Assembly (NCBI GenBank): GCA_004154925.1 | Contig: QJNS01000058.1 | Span: forward strand, 186,001 to 250,000 | Length of the DNA: 64,000 bases | Source of the DNA: Monosporascus cannonballus | Taxonomy: Eukaryota > Ascomycota > Sordariomycetes > Xylariales | Reading direction: 5' to 3' | Shown: in pieces, positions 11,457 to 23,718 of the stretch | How the letters are laid out: each line of letters starts with the position of its first letter | How positions within the stretch are numbered: position 1 is the first letter of the stretch | Position numbers and translations under genes: made by a program | The notes under the pieces: model-generated | Databases searched by the model: none | What the model saw: the letters and a program-made list of their open reading frames with translations, nothing else | Told to the model about the DNA's origin: nothing

Positions 11457-14400
11457 TATCTTATAATACATAATATTAGCCCTTATAATTAAGATATGGA
11501 TTATTATTTTCCAAATAATAAAAAAAGCCAAAATTAATAACGGTACGATTAGCTTTTAAAAAACGGCAATTAACCTTCTGGATTATTGGGCTATAGCCCA
11601 TCTTATATTTATATTACGAATTATTAAGGTAACGTTTCCGACATTTTAAAAGGCCCTTACTGATACCTTTAATCAAGATAATCCTAATTAGAAAAACGCC
11701 AAACTTATTAATTTTTAACTACGAAAAAAAAACCCGGAACATAAAGCGAAACGAAGTAATCGTAAAAGCTCTTATATGGACCAAAACGCTAATAAACAAA
11801 AGCGATAAAATCGGATATATAAGGCATTTATTATAGGGTTTACTTAAACGTTTATTATATATTACCTCAGTATTATTATATATTCTTTAATAAAGCCTTA
11901 ATAGGTTTTCGTTTTAACGATAATATAAGAGTATACGTTTAAGGTCGAATTACCGCCGATTAATCTTCAAAAAAATCAACCGTTTATAGAAAATTATAAA
12001 GAAAACATTTATATAAATAAATTAATTCCTAAAAGGGGTAAGACGAATTTTGGCATACCTTTTGATTAATAATTAGCGCAGTATTATAAGCGCTTTATCT
12101 TACCCCTTAAGAAATTTATCCATTTTGGACTTAAAGTTAACTATATATATTTTTAATCTTATTAGCAAGTTTCTGAACTTCAGATTAACCGTATAAAGTA
12201 ACGGAATATACGTAAATAATAGCTTTATTCTAATTAAAAAGTACAAAAAAGTCGATTTAATATTTCGAAGCCCTAGCGGTACAAAAGCGTTATATTTGTA
12301 CGTCGTAATATATTACGCAAGTTTTCTATATAATCTAATATTTTTCCGATATCTCCGAAAAAATAGTTATTAATAAGATAACCGGAAAACTCATAATTTT
12401 ATTCGAAATAAGTATATTTAAAAATTTATTATATTAATAAATAACCTTATTTAATTTGTTATTGAAAATATTAACGTAATAATTATTTATGTAATTTTGA
12501 TTACTTATAAACAAAACGTTAATTTATAAACAGCGAGATAATTACGAATCGGTAACGACACTATATAGCATTTAAGATTAGGACATCTCGGACCCGAAAT
12601 AATCGCATAGTTATAATCTTATACGAAAAGAATCCGCCTAAAGGGCTTTATAACAGTGGAATACCAAATATATAGCCAGACGAAAGCTAAAAGGCAAATA
12701 CGCCGTACGCCGTACGCCTAAGGAAAAAGTTTTTCGATTATGACAAAAAATCGCTATCGATTTTACAAATTTCGAAGAAAATCCCGAAAAATATAAATAC
12801 GTTATGTTTATCACCGATCGATATTCAGGCTTTATTTGGGATATTTATTTTAAAAATCGAAAGCAAAATATATTAATTATAATATTTTAATATTTTTTAA
12901 AACTTTTAAAAAATTTGGATAAAGTATTTTTATAGATATTTAAATGCAATAACGAAATCTTAAAATATTATTAGCTTAAAAATATGTTTTAGTTGATTTC
13001 TTTTAATATTAAACTTAAACTCTTAATATTATATACCCAGGTTTAAAACGGGGATATAAAATATTTAAAGAATATAATTAAGAAAAAAATAATTATAGTA
13101 CAAAATAACGTTAGATTATTTTCGTTTTTAATTCTATATATTTTTAAAGCGGTAATATAATTATATAACCGTATTTCCAAATATGTACTATTTTGGCAAA
13201 ATTTATATAAATTTTACTATATTTACTTTACGTATAAAAACGGCATAATAAAGCTTAATTAAAAATTTTCATAAACTTACCCGGAAATATATGGCTATAT
13301 AGCTTATATTATAATAATTACCGCTATAAAAAAACAAAAATTTAAAAATTAAATTCTAAAATATAAATAAGTTATTTCGTCTAGTACTAATTTACGACTA
13401 TTTACGAAATCTGGAATCTATTAATTAATAAGTTTATTATTATTCGAAACGTATAATTTAACGAAAAAATAACTTTTAAATAATATTAAAAATTTAAAAA
13501 AATAATATTTATACGTAATAAAACATAAGTAATAAAATATATTTGGATAAATAAAAATATTTAATTAAATTAATCATTGCTTTTTATTTTTATAAAAAAC
13601 GAAAGTTTAAACAGAATAATTTAATTACTGGCTAAACAGGAAAAATAATTCCAAAAAGGTATTAATATAAAAAAGTATGAGATCGGGAAAAATAAACTTA
13701 TTTGCAAAAGATTAATAATCCTTATACGATCGTTATATTCGAATTATTTTCGTCCTTTAAATTATTACCGCCGCTAGCGTTTGCCCTAATAATTATTATA
13801 ATTATTATACCGACGGAAAAAATAAAGATAACTTTAAATTTCTACTATATTGTTTAACTTAAAATAACGGTAAAAAACGAATGTACCTTACGAGTTGCAA
13901 ATATAAGCTCTCAGTATATTCCGTATCGAACTGGTATTATTCGAAACGAATATAAAATATGAAAAACCACATTTAATATAAAACGTTTAACCCTTTTTAG
14001 AAGTACAAACGATTACCGGCCGATAAATTGCGGAACTTTAAGGAAAATAATTACTCGAAATACGCGTTATTTTAATCAGAAAAGTTTTAATATTTAGACG
14101 TATAAAAATATAACTAGGTTGCAAAATCGGATATATAAATATAACTTACCGTTACCGCCGTAAGGCCTTAAAAAACTAAATATATACCCGTTAAAAAGAT
14201 ATTTCGTAAAGCCGAAAAAGTTTATTTACAAAATTATAAAAAATATAATCCAGGGAAATTATTAATTAATTTTCTGTTCAAAATATACGTCCTAAAATAT
14301 ATATAGGTATACGTTTATAAGATTAACAAATATAGCTAATTACAAAAATATAAGATCTGATTTATCGTATAAAGCGATTAATAATTAAAAAGCTTTTATA

Positions 14401-15850
14401 GCAATATATACGTATTTATATTCGTTAAAATGTCGTTTCAAATCTTAATCGTTATTACGGTTAATTTTAACTTAAAACTTAAGTAATATAACGATATAAA
14501 CGTTTTCGTTAATACGATATTATCTTACTAAATATATATAAAAATACCTTTAGAATATTTATAACGTAAAAAGGTATTTTTAATTAAGAAAATATTATAT
14601 GGATTAAAGAAATTATTTTTGCTTTATTAAAAAGAATTTATTAATATATTAAAAGATTTGGAATTAAAGTATGTTTTTTACGAACTTTATTATTTTATTC
14701 GGAAAAAGCGCTTTTTTTTCGTAAACGATATTATTATTATATATAAAAAATTAAAAATTTTATTAATTAATTAATTTAATAAATCCGAAAACAGTATACC
14801 TTTATAAAAAGTAAAAATCCATAATAATTTTTCGGTGTCGATATATTCAAAAACAAATTTAATAAAAGAATTTATTACTTTAATTTAATTTTATAAATAA
14901 ATTAATTATCTTAATCCTTAAACAGTTTAAATAATTACTTAAAAACGTTTATAATAAATTTCGAATTATTGCCAAATTTTAAGTTCACTTATTTGGGTTT
15001 AATTAATAAATATTACAGAAAAATCGGTTTTATTTTATGCGTTATAATTAATACGTAATTAGATATATTTTTTACGATATTCCGATTTGCTTTATTTAAC
15101 TTAAACCTTAATAACATATATTATAAAACTGTTAATTAAATTATATTATATTTATTCGGTATTAAAATATTAATATTATAATTCGAAAATAAAAATTTAG
15201 TAAATATTTAAAACGATATCTTTTTCGCAGATAATACGGTTAATTAAAAAGGTTTTTAAATTTAAGTTATAAAAGTATTTGGCGGAATAATATATTAACG
15301 AACAAATAAATAAGATATAATAATTATCTTTATAACCGAAACGGAAGTATTATTTTTTATATAAATTACCAAAAAAGCTTTATTTTATTTTCGATTAAAT
15401 GAAATTTTAAAAATCGGTCTAAATACAGAATTATTAAATATATAATGCGATAATTAACTGATTATATGGTTAATTCATATTAACGTTACCTTTTTAAGAA
15501 CAAAATTACGGTACTTAAATATATATAATTATTAATTAGAAAAAGCAATAAAAAAGGTTTTAATCAAAATAAATTAAATATATACAAATGTTGTATTAAT
15601 TAATAAATAATTTAAAGCCTTATTTTAAAAGGCTTTTAAGTATTTCAGAAAATAATTAAAATTAATAAATATCATAAAAGCTTTAAATTAGCGGAAAAAA
15701 AACCTTAAAGATTACTTTAGATAAAGAATTAATTAATTAAAAAGATTTAATTGTTGGAAAAAATAGAATAAATAGTTACAGCTTTAGAAAATAATAAAAT
15801 ATAACGATTAACGTTATAAATATTTTAAGGCGTTAAGGAGATATATTAAT
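11457..15850 (+). pseudogene. RIP-mutated copia gag-pol
   Basis: The gag region (11.46–12.7 kb) is identified only by its alignment with 58.4–59.85 kb. The integrase shows FITDRYSGFIWDIYFKNR at about 12805, matching the copia consensus around the second catalytic Asp. RT shows KKILYGLKKL at about 14590 (copia ALYGLKQ) and FFVNDIIIIYKK at about 14715, where the catalytic pair DD reads ND. RNase H shows FADNTV at about 15225 and a degraded STTEAE-like TETEV at about 15335. Stops are scattered throughout. It would have made a polyprotein acting in cytoplasmic virus-like particles. Confidence 0.82.
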
Positions 15851-15862
15851 TAGTTGGGGGGG

Positions 15863-16009
15863 TACGAAGCGCTCTCTATATACGGAAAGGTCCTATACTG
15901 ATCGGCTCATGTATGTTCCGTGGTTAAACTACTTAAAGTTGTACGCGTGTGATAGCACGTACAACTTAGCGGAATATAACAACACAACTAATGTCCCTTA
16001 TATCTGACA
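15863..16009 (+). repeat. 3' LTR of the copia element
   Basis: About 147 bp after the G-run gttggggggg. It ends gtcccttatatctgaca, the same end as the 163-bp LTRs at 57462–57624 and (inverted) 59114–59276, and shares the internal tatacgga block. It is somewhat diverged in the middle and has lost a clean TG start, so the left boundary is approximate. Confidence 0.65.
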
Positions 16010-17148
16010 GTTTTCGCGACCGATCTTAAGTTGGGTCGTAACAAGCTCGTTTAACCTCGGATCCCACTTAATGAATTACTCTAGCAATAAATAGCCAAAA
16101 CATATACAAATTGATAGTAACCTGCATGTTCCAAAGCTTTTTAAGACCGTAATAACGTATTTTTTGATAAAATAAAGCCAATTAGGCTATGTAGATTTGC
16201 GCTGCTTTTTTTAATAAGTTACTTTTTAATATAACTGTTAATTGAAATCTGATTACCGGCCTTTATAAATATTAAACGTTTAATAATTTTATCTTTAATG
16301 ACCTAATATTTATTAAATTCGTAAAAATCTTATTCGATTACTTAATAATAATTTGGCGTTTATAACCTTCGTATTTTTCGAAATTCGTTCGCAAAAACTA
16401 ATTATTATAGTGGAATATAACGTTTTCGATATTAAGATTATTAAGTTCCTTGTTAACTTTAATTATTATATTTTGTATATTGTAAAACACCACCGCCTAA
16501 TTACCTAAAGTTATTTATATATTTTTGCGTAATTCTAGAGCCCTATAAAAATATATACGATTTCGTTTTGGCTATTAATTACTTATTCCGAATGCATTTC
16601 CGACTTAAGGGTCGGCTTAAGTACTATTTCGAGGTTTTTTTTTAATATTATTTCGGGTTTGAAAAAATAAGCCGGTATAACGTTATCCAGCTTTAATATT
16701 CTTATCGATAAAGACGATTTCAACAGCTTTGCGATACGTTTTTAGTATACGATATTTATATTTAGGAACTATTATGAATAATTTACCGGCGCTCTATAAA
16801 ACGATATAATATTTTTTATATACGAAAAATAGAATAACGTTAAATTACTAAAACGTCTTATGTAAATAAAATACAAAATACATAAAAGCGATTATATTCT
16901 TCAAATATTTTTATATAAAAATAACAATAAACATATAATATAGCTATTTAAGATAAATAATTACTATTTATTATAAAAACAAAAGTTAATTTCCCGATAA
17001 AAAACTATTTTAATTATTTTAACGTAATAACGTTATTAATTTACGTTTTCAGAATTAATATATATTCGAGTTTTCGATATTTTTAAATAACTATTATGTC
17101 GACACGGTAATATTATTAAAAATATATACGGCCGTATTTTTCCCGCAT
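16010..17148. other. AT-rich repeat-derived DNA, unclassified
   Basis: The first 80 bases are nearly unmutated and the rest is RIP-type. I could not assign a frame to any known domain on either strand. Confidence 0.4.
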
Positions 17149-17153
17149 ATAAA

Positions 17154-17573
17154 TATTACGAGAACAGTGGTTCCTGTCTTGAGGGAACCAACTTTTAAGG
17201 CCTAACGCAAACCTCTTATAGCTGAACGCCGGGTAGAAGTTCTTGGCCTGATTAATGTAATCTAAATAATCTGATAAATTGATCGGATCACATGGATCAT
17301 ATAGATCTATAACATACTTATTTTAAGAAGTTAAAATATATAATGAACCAATTTTTTATGTAAATAGCACCTACTTAATTTCTCTTCTTAGTTATTAATC
17401 TAAGCCTTTAATCCAAAGGCAATTATAACGTTTTCTAATTAAGAAAAAAATCTTTAAATCTTTTTAACGAATAAACCACTAAATTATTTTTCGCCTTATT
17501 ATTACCTGCAAATTAAGACCCTATTTCGGATACTGCTTATATCTCCAGGTGGATGTATAACAGGTTCGTTACA
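17154..17573 (+). repeat. Solo LTR of the 1–4570 chromovirus family
   Basis: 420 bp homologous to 4153–4570. It starts tattacgagaaca and ends gttcgttaca. It is flanked on both sides by ataaa (17149–17153 and 17574–17578), a perfect 5-bp target duplication. No internal region adjoins it. It is less mutated than the copy at 4.15 kb. Confidence 0.8.
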
Positions 17574-18690
17574 ATAAAACGGATAAATTCGAAAATAAAT
17601 ATCTATAACGTTATTTTCAACTTTTTGAATTTTACGTAAACCGTTTCCGAAAATTCTATAACCGTTCCATTAATTTATTCCCTTTTTTAATCGCCTGTTT
17701 TATCCGTATTATATTCGTTCGCAGGTTTGTTCTTATATTTAATTCGGGCGGTAACAAAAAAAAGAGAAAAATTCGCAGATATCGTCGCGATCGTATGCTT
17801 TTAGGCGGTCTCGGAGCATAATTCGTCCTTTTTTCGTATGTATCCTGTTATAACGTATAATAAAACGATTAACCTAATTTTTCCCGACGGTCTTTTTAAG
17901 GTCTAATAAGGTTTTTGCTATCTGATCAACTTAGATTTTTATGAGAACGCGGCCCTATATTTTTTTATATAATATCTAAACAAATTTATCCTTTTCTGAT
18001 CCGACAATTTACGCGCGTTACTTTGGGCTTCGGAATACGGTTTAATGTAATAAACGCGGTATAATAAGGTCGATTAGGATATTTCGAATCGCGCGCTCGT
18101 CAGGGCCTCGGAATTACCTTCTGTAATAAAGTTCTTAATATTTTAAATTCAGCGCTTACGGTCGAAATCAACTATCTTTACCCGAAATTAATTGATTAAA
18201 GAGTTATGGAATAATCGCATAATGTTGTTATAAGGGGTAGTTATTGTTATGGAGAAAAGTCTTATTCATTGCTAGAGTAATATATTACACTAATCGGTCA
18301 ATTGAAACCGTGCGCCTACCTATTTCTTACCAAAACATAGGCTTTTTACACCGGATATAATAATATAAATAAATTAAATAAAATTAAGCAAAAACAATAA
18401 CTTTATAGAACTTTGATTAATTTAACTATATTTTATATAATACATTAAATATCATAATAAATGCTGATATTATCGTTACGAAAATATTACTTTACGTATT
18501 ATTACAGAGAATTTGAAATTTTTACTATGTAAAAGGTTATTACTACGTAAAATTTTACTTTCTATTCGTAGATAATATAATTAAAATGATAATTAACTCT
18601 AAAAACCAAACATTTATATATTTATTTATGCCTAGATATTCGCCTGATATTTTTATTATTTTTCTGTAATTTATTATAATAAAGTGAACA
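17574..18690. other. AT-rich unclassified DNA up to the composition boundary
   Basis: RIP-type DNA. A − strand reading near 17.78–17.86 kb gives a Lys/Arg-rich run (HTKKGRIMLRDRLKAYDRDD) that might be from a transposon gene, but it is too short to classify. At about 18.6–18.7 kb the composition changes abruptly to that of the gene island. Confidence 0.35.
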
Positions 18691-20979
18691 TGGTATGTTT
18701 AGGTGAGAAATCGGCCAGTGCACGGTTCCATTTGGTCTCCAAGTGTAGGTGGGGTCCGAGGTTAGCGCCCCGATAGAGTCGAGAGGACAACATCTGAACT
18801 CCATCTTTTTCGAACACACATTAAATATAATGACTCTAGGCCTTCCTTAAGAATCATGGAGCGATCGAGAGCGGGTTCCCTAAAGACACCCAGCACTTTA
18901 GAGATCTGTAGATGAGTCCCGTATAAAAAAGCATGCTCAGGGAGACTTCTCAATATCCTGGGCCATGTCCCCAGCCCAGAGTAAATATTCCATAAAGTCG
19001 AGTCCATTAGTCTCTTGGTAGCCTTGCACCCCTGGAAATGTCGTCGATATCGCGGAGGACCGAGCGAGTCCTTCCAGTCCCCCCAGCCCTTCAAATTAAG
19101 CCCCCCAAGCAGACTACCTTCAGGAAGACGGACCAAACTCTGGAATCAAATCAGCCTTTGAGTGTAGAGTGTAAGGATGGGTCATCGCGAGTGAAAAGCT
19201 CCCTCTGGATCTATACGAACTCTTTTCGTAACCCATTGCCTCAGTCTTTGTACGTTGGGGGAAAGAGACCATAGAGATTGAAGCCGAGCAAGTTGTCGTG
19301 AAGGCCATAAGATTTTCGGTAAGATAAAGCCATGGTTTTCAAGAGAGTTGGACTGTACCTCAGCTGTTGTTGCCTTTTGGGGCGTCTCGGGCTGGGATTA
19401 GTTCAAACGGTGCTCCACTCATTAGTAGAATGTACTCTTGGATTCGATCTTGACCGCAGCAAACTTGTTCTTCCACCGGATTTGAGCGCAAAGAGGCGAT
19501 GCAAGCATCAGAGTAGCCACCCCCGACGCAGAAGGGGCTCTTGTACTTTGCCTCTTTGACGTCTATTCTCCAGTTGCCGTCGTTGTACAAGCCTGCCCTT
19601 CCAGTCGATGATGCAGGTTCCACCTCCAATGAATAGGGAGGCCGTCGCACCGCGGATCGCTGATGTTTTGTAGGGAAATGCTTGCAGTTAAGGGATACCA
19701 TGCTTCCAACAGGGCAAGATACTGTTTACTGTACTGAAGGGCCCGATTTTTATTCAATTCCGCATATAGTCCTCTATCACCGAAATGGTCATAGCCGTAT
19801 AGTTCAGCTTAATTGCTGGTATATCAATAGCGCAATCATAGTACCTCGTTGAAAAGGGCGGTATTTTCAGACCAGATGTGGCATTACCAACTTTGGACTT
19901 GGCAAGATGCAAGTCAGCGAGGCCAGCTGGACACAACTGGCGAATGCATAAGCAAATCAAAGCGATTGCATGGTTAATTGGAAGCTTTTCGATCGCCGGT
20001 AGCCATGAACTCTTTCAGGCTGTTGAGACCTACCTGGGTGGTGGTGAATATAAACACGGACGACAATATATGCGGCAAATCGTCGAACCTATCCTGCGAG
20101 TAGCGGGGGGCCACTGGGGGTTAGTTACTTGAGAATCACAGCTAACAATATCCACCTTATCAACGAGACACGTTAAAGTCCCCCTATCGTAAATCGTCCG
20201 AAGTGACGCTGCAACTTACGGGCACTAGTCCGGCCTCTTCTCCGAATTGGCTGTCCCGCACAAGAGGCCGCCTTGGCAAAGCATTTCGCGTTCTGTCTCA
20301 CTGAAGCGCTCCAATCTGCACCGTCATTTCACCGGAAACCTCCCGGGACCTATTCCGCAACCGACTCCAGGGGTAACCCCCTGTTGCTATGGACATTGTG
20401 GGGTTAGCTCCGGGGATTGAAGCCCATAACTTACCTAGTTTCGTTCGAGGGGAGTAGAGAGAATTGCGGGATATTATTATGTGTTTAAGTTGTAGATACT
20501 TTTTAATGCGTAATAATTTTATATCCAGCGTTAATCCAAAGATAAATAATATATCTAAATAATACAGGTTTACCACTGCCCCGGTTATTCTATTAACAGA
20601 ATTAATTCCTTTTTTTTGGAATCCTTATTAGTGTTATATCTTGAGCTATTATTCTGCTCCATGATTTATTCTCCTCGAGTTAGATTATCGTAAGCTATTC
20701 TGCGGCCACCTGTAGTGCCGGCCAACGGGGTTGCACCGGGCCTTACGAATGCGCCTCCGCATATATTCCAGGGGCATGACGCGTGTTGTAACGGCTTAGG
20801 TACGTGTCTTGGTGAATTTCAAGAATACCGAACATCGGTGATAACAATGTCTGAGCTACGAAATATATTCTTAAGGCCCTACATGCCCACCTGACATGTA
20901 ATATTCGACGTCAGCTAGCCCACGCCTACAATTTTTAGTCTACGGAAAGGAAATACCGTCACTAGTCTCTTCCCCGAAA
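18691..20979. other. GC-normal region without a recognisable gene
   Basis: Composition like the genes to the right, with several open frames. The longest is − strand 18762–19136 (124 codons; DWKDSLGPPRYRRHF, PRILRSLPEHAFLYGTHL). None shows a family motif, and no splice joins convincingly extend them. Around 20.46–20.64 kb there is a short AT-rich dip. It could be a decayed gene or old, poorly RIPed repeat. Confidence 0.4.
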
Positions 20980-22485
20980 ATGAGGACCTGGCTTCGCCCG
21001 TCAAATCTCATCGCGGTCATCTGCCTCATAGTGGGATCTTTGGCAGAGACACAATGGTACGACACGGCCAATGGCCTTCACGTCCCCACCCAACCCAACT
21101 CTACAGCGGTGGGCAAGTCGATAGTATATAGAGTAAAGATCAGACCAGACGGCAACTCGACCTCATGGACCGATGTTCCTTTGTATCTGACTCAAGCGGC
21201 CGAGATCAACGCCACGACCGGCCGTTCCCTGAAATCGCCCACTCAATTTGGATTATTCGATTACGAGGGGACTGTCAACGTCAAGATTGAACCAAACCCC
21301 GACACGTTTCCAACCATCTCATCGGTTCGGGTCCGACCGCTTTCATATGGAATAGACCCAGTCGTGTCTGACGGCAAGATTTATTTCAGCCTCTCTCAAC
21401 CGCAACGTAACGTCGTCGTGGAAGTCAACGGCGAGGTGTTCAACGTCCTACACCTGTTGACAAATGAGCTGGAGAAAGGACCAATCACTAAAGAAACCGT
21501 CGCGGACAACAGTAGTGTAGTTTATTTTGGCCCGGGATTTCACGATCTGGAGCAGCCGATCAGTTTGACGTCGGGCCAAACACTTTATCTCGCTTCTGGA
21601 GCCTATCTACAAGCGCCGGCTGCAACCAGCATATCCGTCCAGATCCACAACGCCAAAGGCGTCAACGTTCGCGGGCGCGGGTTCCTCAGGGGCGCCATCA
21701 ATGTACAGAACTCCACGAACGTGGAAGTTGACGGTGGATTTGCTTCCAACGGGGGATTCATCATCGCGCAGTCCACAGGCGTTCACGTCCGCGGCTGGAA
21801 GAGCATCACCAGTCACCAGTGGGGTGATGGCATGGACATCTATTGCAGCAAGGACGTCCTGGTGGAGCAGGTTTTCTTCCGGACCTCTGACGACTGCTTC
21901 GCTATCTATCAGCACCGCGATTATTTCTACGGCGATTCTTCAAACATCACGCTACGTGACTCGTCTTTGTGGGCCGACGTTGCCCACCCAATAAATATCG
22001 GCACTCATGGCAATATTGTGAACCCGGAGACCATGGATCGTGTAACACTCCAAAACCTCGATATTCTCGACCACAGAGAGCCACAGATCGACTACGAAGG
22101 ATGCATTGCGCTAACTGTGGGCGATGAGAATCTTATAACGAACGTCCTGGTTGACGACGTCCGTGTCGAGGATTTCCGCTGGGGAATGCTGCTCTCTATG
22201 CGCGTCGTGTGGAACTCCAAATACAACACAGGCGCGGGTCGGGGGCTCAAGAATGTGACAGTCAAAGGCTTGGTGTATAACTCGTCCGGTAAGCATACCG
22301 TCAACCCGGCTCTCATTCAGGGCTATGCCGAGGACAGGGCCGTAGAGTTCGTTGACTTCCAGGGCCTAAACATAAATGGTTTGCATGTCTGGGACAACAT
22401 GGCCAAGCCAAGTTGGTATCAGACCTCTGATTTTGTTCCAATGATTGTGGGTAGTTTTGTACGGAATCTTACATTCTCGGCCTGA
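20980..22485 (+). CDS. Secreted GH28/GH49-like right-handed beta-helix glycosidase
   Basis: Intronless 501-residue protein, complete from start to stop, the cleanest gene in the window. Residues 1 to about 22 form a signal peptide (LIAVICLIVGSLA), so it should be secreted. An N-terminal beta-sandwich-like region is followed by a beta-helix. Motifs in the positions of the clan GH-N active site are WGDGMDIYCS (281–290), TSDDC (302–306) and GTHG (341–344). GH28 enzymes use a D, a DD pair and H at comparable places, and GH49 dextranases share the sandwich-plus-helix layout. A likely role is hydrolysis of a plant or microbial polysaccharide. The exact substrate (polygalacturonan, dextran or other) cannot be told. 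Several NxS/T sites fit secretion. The ATG was chosen because the signal peptide starts there. Nearby genes are broken, so its intactness suggests selection. Confidence 0.85.
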   Translation: MRTWLRPSNLIAVICLIVGSLAETQWYDTANGLHVPTQPNSTAVGKSIVYRVKIRPDGNSTSWTDVPLYLTQAAEINATTGRSLKSPTQFGLFDYEGTVNVKIEPNPDTFPTISSVRVRPLSYGIDPVVSDGKIYFSLSQPQRNVVVEVNGEVFNVLHLLTNELEKGPITKETVADNSSVVYFGPGFHDLEQPISLTSGQTLYLASGAYLQAPAATSISVQIHNAKGVNVRGRGFLRGAINVQNSTNVEVDGGFASNGGFIIAQSTGVHVRGWKSITSHQWGDGMDIYCSKDVLVEQVFFRTSDDCFAIYQHRDYFYGDSSNITLRDSSLWADVAHPINIGTHGNIVNPETMDRVTLQNLDILDHREPQIDYEGCIALTVGDENLITNVLVDDVRVEDFRWGMLLSMRVVWNSKYNTGAGRGLKNVTVKGLVYNSSGKHTVNPALIQGYAEDRAVEFVDFQGLNINGLHVWDNMAKPSWYQTSDFVPMIVGSFVRNLTFSA

Positions 22486-23718
22486 GAGTTGTAGTTGGAG
22501 ATTTGAGCCGGATTCGGTTTTCTTAAATGTTGCCTTAATGGAAACCGCACGCTGAAAGGTGCATTGTGGAACCTACCCTTAATATCTGTCTTGTCAGATC
22601 CTGAAGTGCCGAAAAATGTGAGGCCCATACTACGGCGGGACACTATCAGGTCTTAAATCTCACATGTCTGTGCAGTGTGGAATACTGCGACCAGCTAGTT
22701 AAATCTATGCATCCGTGTTCGAGGCTTCACCACCGCTACTAGTTGCGCTGGTACGGGTTAGAGAACATCCCAGTATGGCAATTAAGTACATCACTAGAAG
22801 CTGCTACGGTGGACAAGGTCGTAACAAATGAGAAAAGCCTTTTATGTACGACCATACCACCTGGAAAACTGGGGATCCCTTCCGCTCTCCCCCTAGATAA
22901 GTCGCGCAGAGCCAGATTATTGTTACGACGGCCTCGTCCACTGTAGCAGCTCTTATGTACAGCTATAAGTACCCAGTTAATTACTACCAGTGCGATCAAT
23001 CGCCAATCTTTTACCCATGGCGGAATGGTGCGGGGTGTAGCCATAACATTAGCTCTATGATGACCAGAATATCCCTAGCGTTGTACGTTTTCATTTTGCT
23101 CATCCATCCCTCCCTCTTTTTGTCACTTCGTTATGAAACGGGCTTATTGTGTTGTTCTTTCTTTACGCATTGTCTGCTAGTCGTATAGATTAGAAGCCTG
23201 AGATTATGACAGCGGTTGTAACAAAATACTAAAACACTATAGCCTGGCTGTTTTGCACCTACTCCTTAGACTACTAACCGGCATGACTAGTCTACTTTGT
23301 ACACTGCAATAACACGTAACTGCATAAATGATCTCCCCTTCCCCGGCTTTCGCCTTAACCTTTGCGTAGGTACATAGGTAGGCAAATTGCGAAGTAAGTT
23401 CTAGGCCTGGTATGTCCTTTGTTTGGCGTTAGACTTGGTTTGAAGTGGAAGCTGACTCGGATTCTCTCGATGCATATCACTGCTTAAATACATAGACTTC
23501 TAGAATCAGCTTATTCAAAACGTAAGGGGCGCTCGGAACAGGATCACCGAGGTGTAGATATTGCATCCATAGAACCTGGGTAGTTCCGATTGATCAATAT
23601 TGCATTCATGCCTAGGGCGCGCCTTTCGCGCGACATGCCCTCAATGTGTCCTGGCGATAAACCATCGTCTCTCCCAACATCCACTTTCCACCTTACATAT
23701 CACCACCAAGCAAACATC
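22486..23718. other. Intergenic region
   Basis: 1.2 kb between the glycosidase stop and the transporter start. Small open frames (for example 22739–23044 on −, 22743–22946 on +) overlap in opposite frames and have no family features. I see no RNA gene or repeat. Confidence 0.5.

Larger units (their letters stand above)
11457..16009 (+). mobile_element. Ty1/copia retrotransposon, RIP-degraded, 5' end missing
   Basis: Homology to the second copia copy (58.4–59.85 kb) begins at about 11457. Domain order is gag, integrase, RT, RNase H, then a G-rich tract and a 3' LTR. This order, with integrase before RT, separates it from the Ty3 elements. No 5' LTR was found next to it. Confidence 0.85.

Noticed and set aside
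19332..20132. Several 60–115-codon frames on both strands
   Set aside because: They overlap each other in all frames with no recognisable protein features; consistent with chance in GC-balanced DNA.
21607..22316. Frames opposite to the glycosidase gene
   Set aside because: Shadows of a well-supported gene on the other strand.
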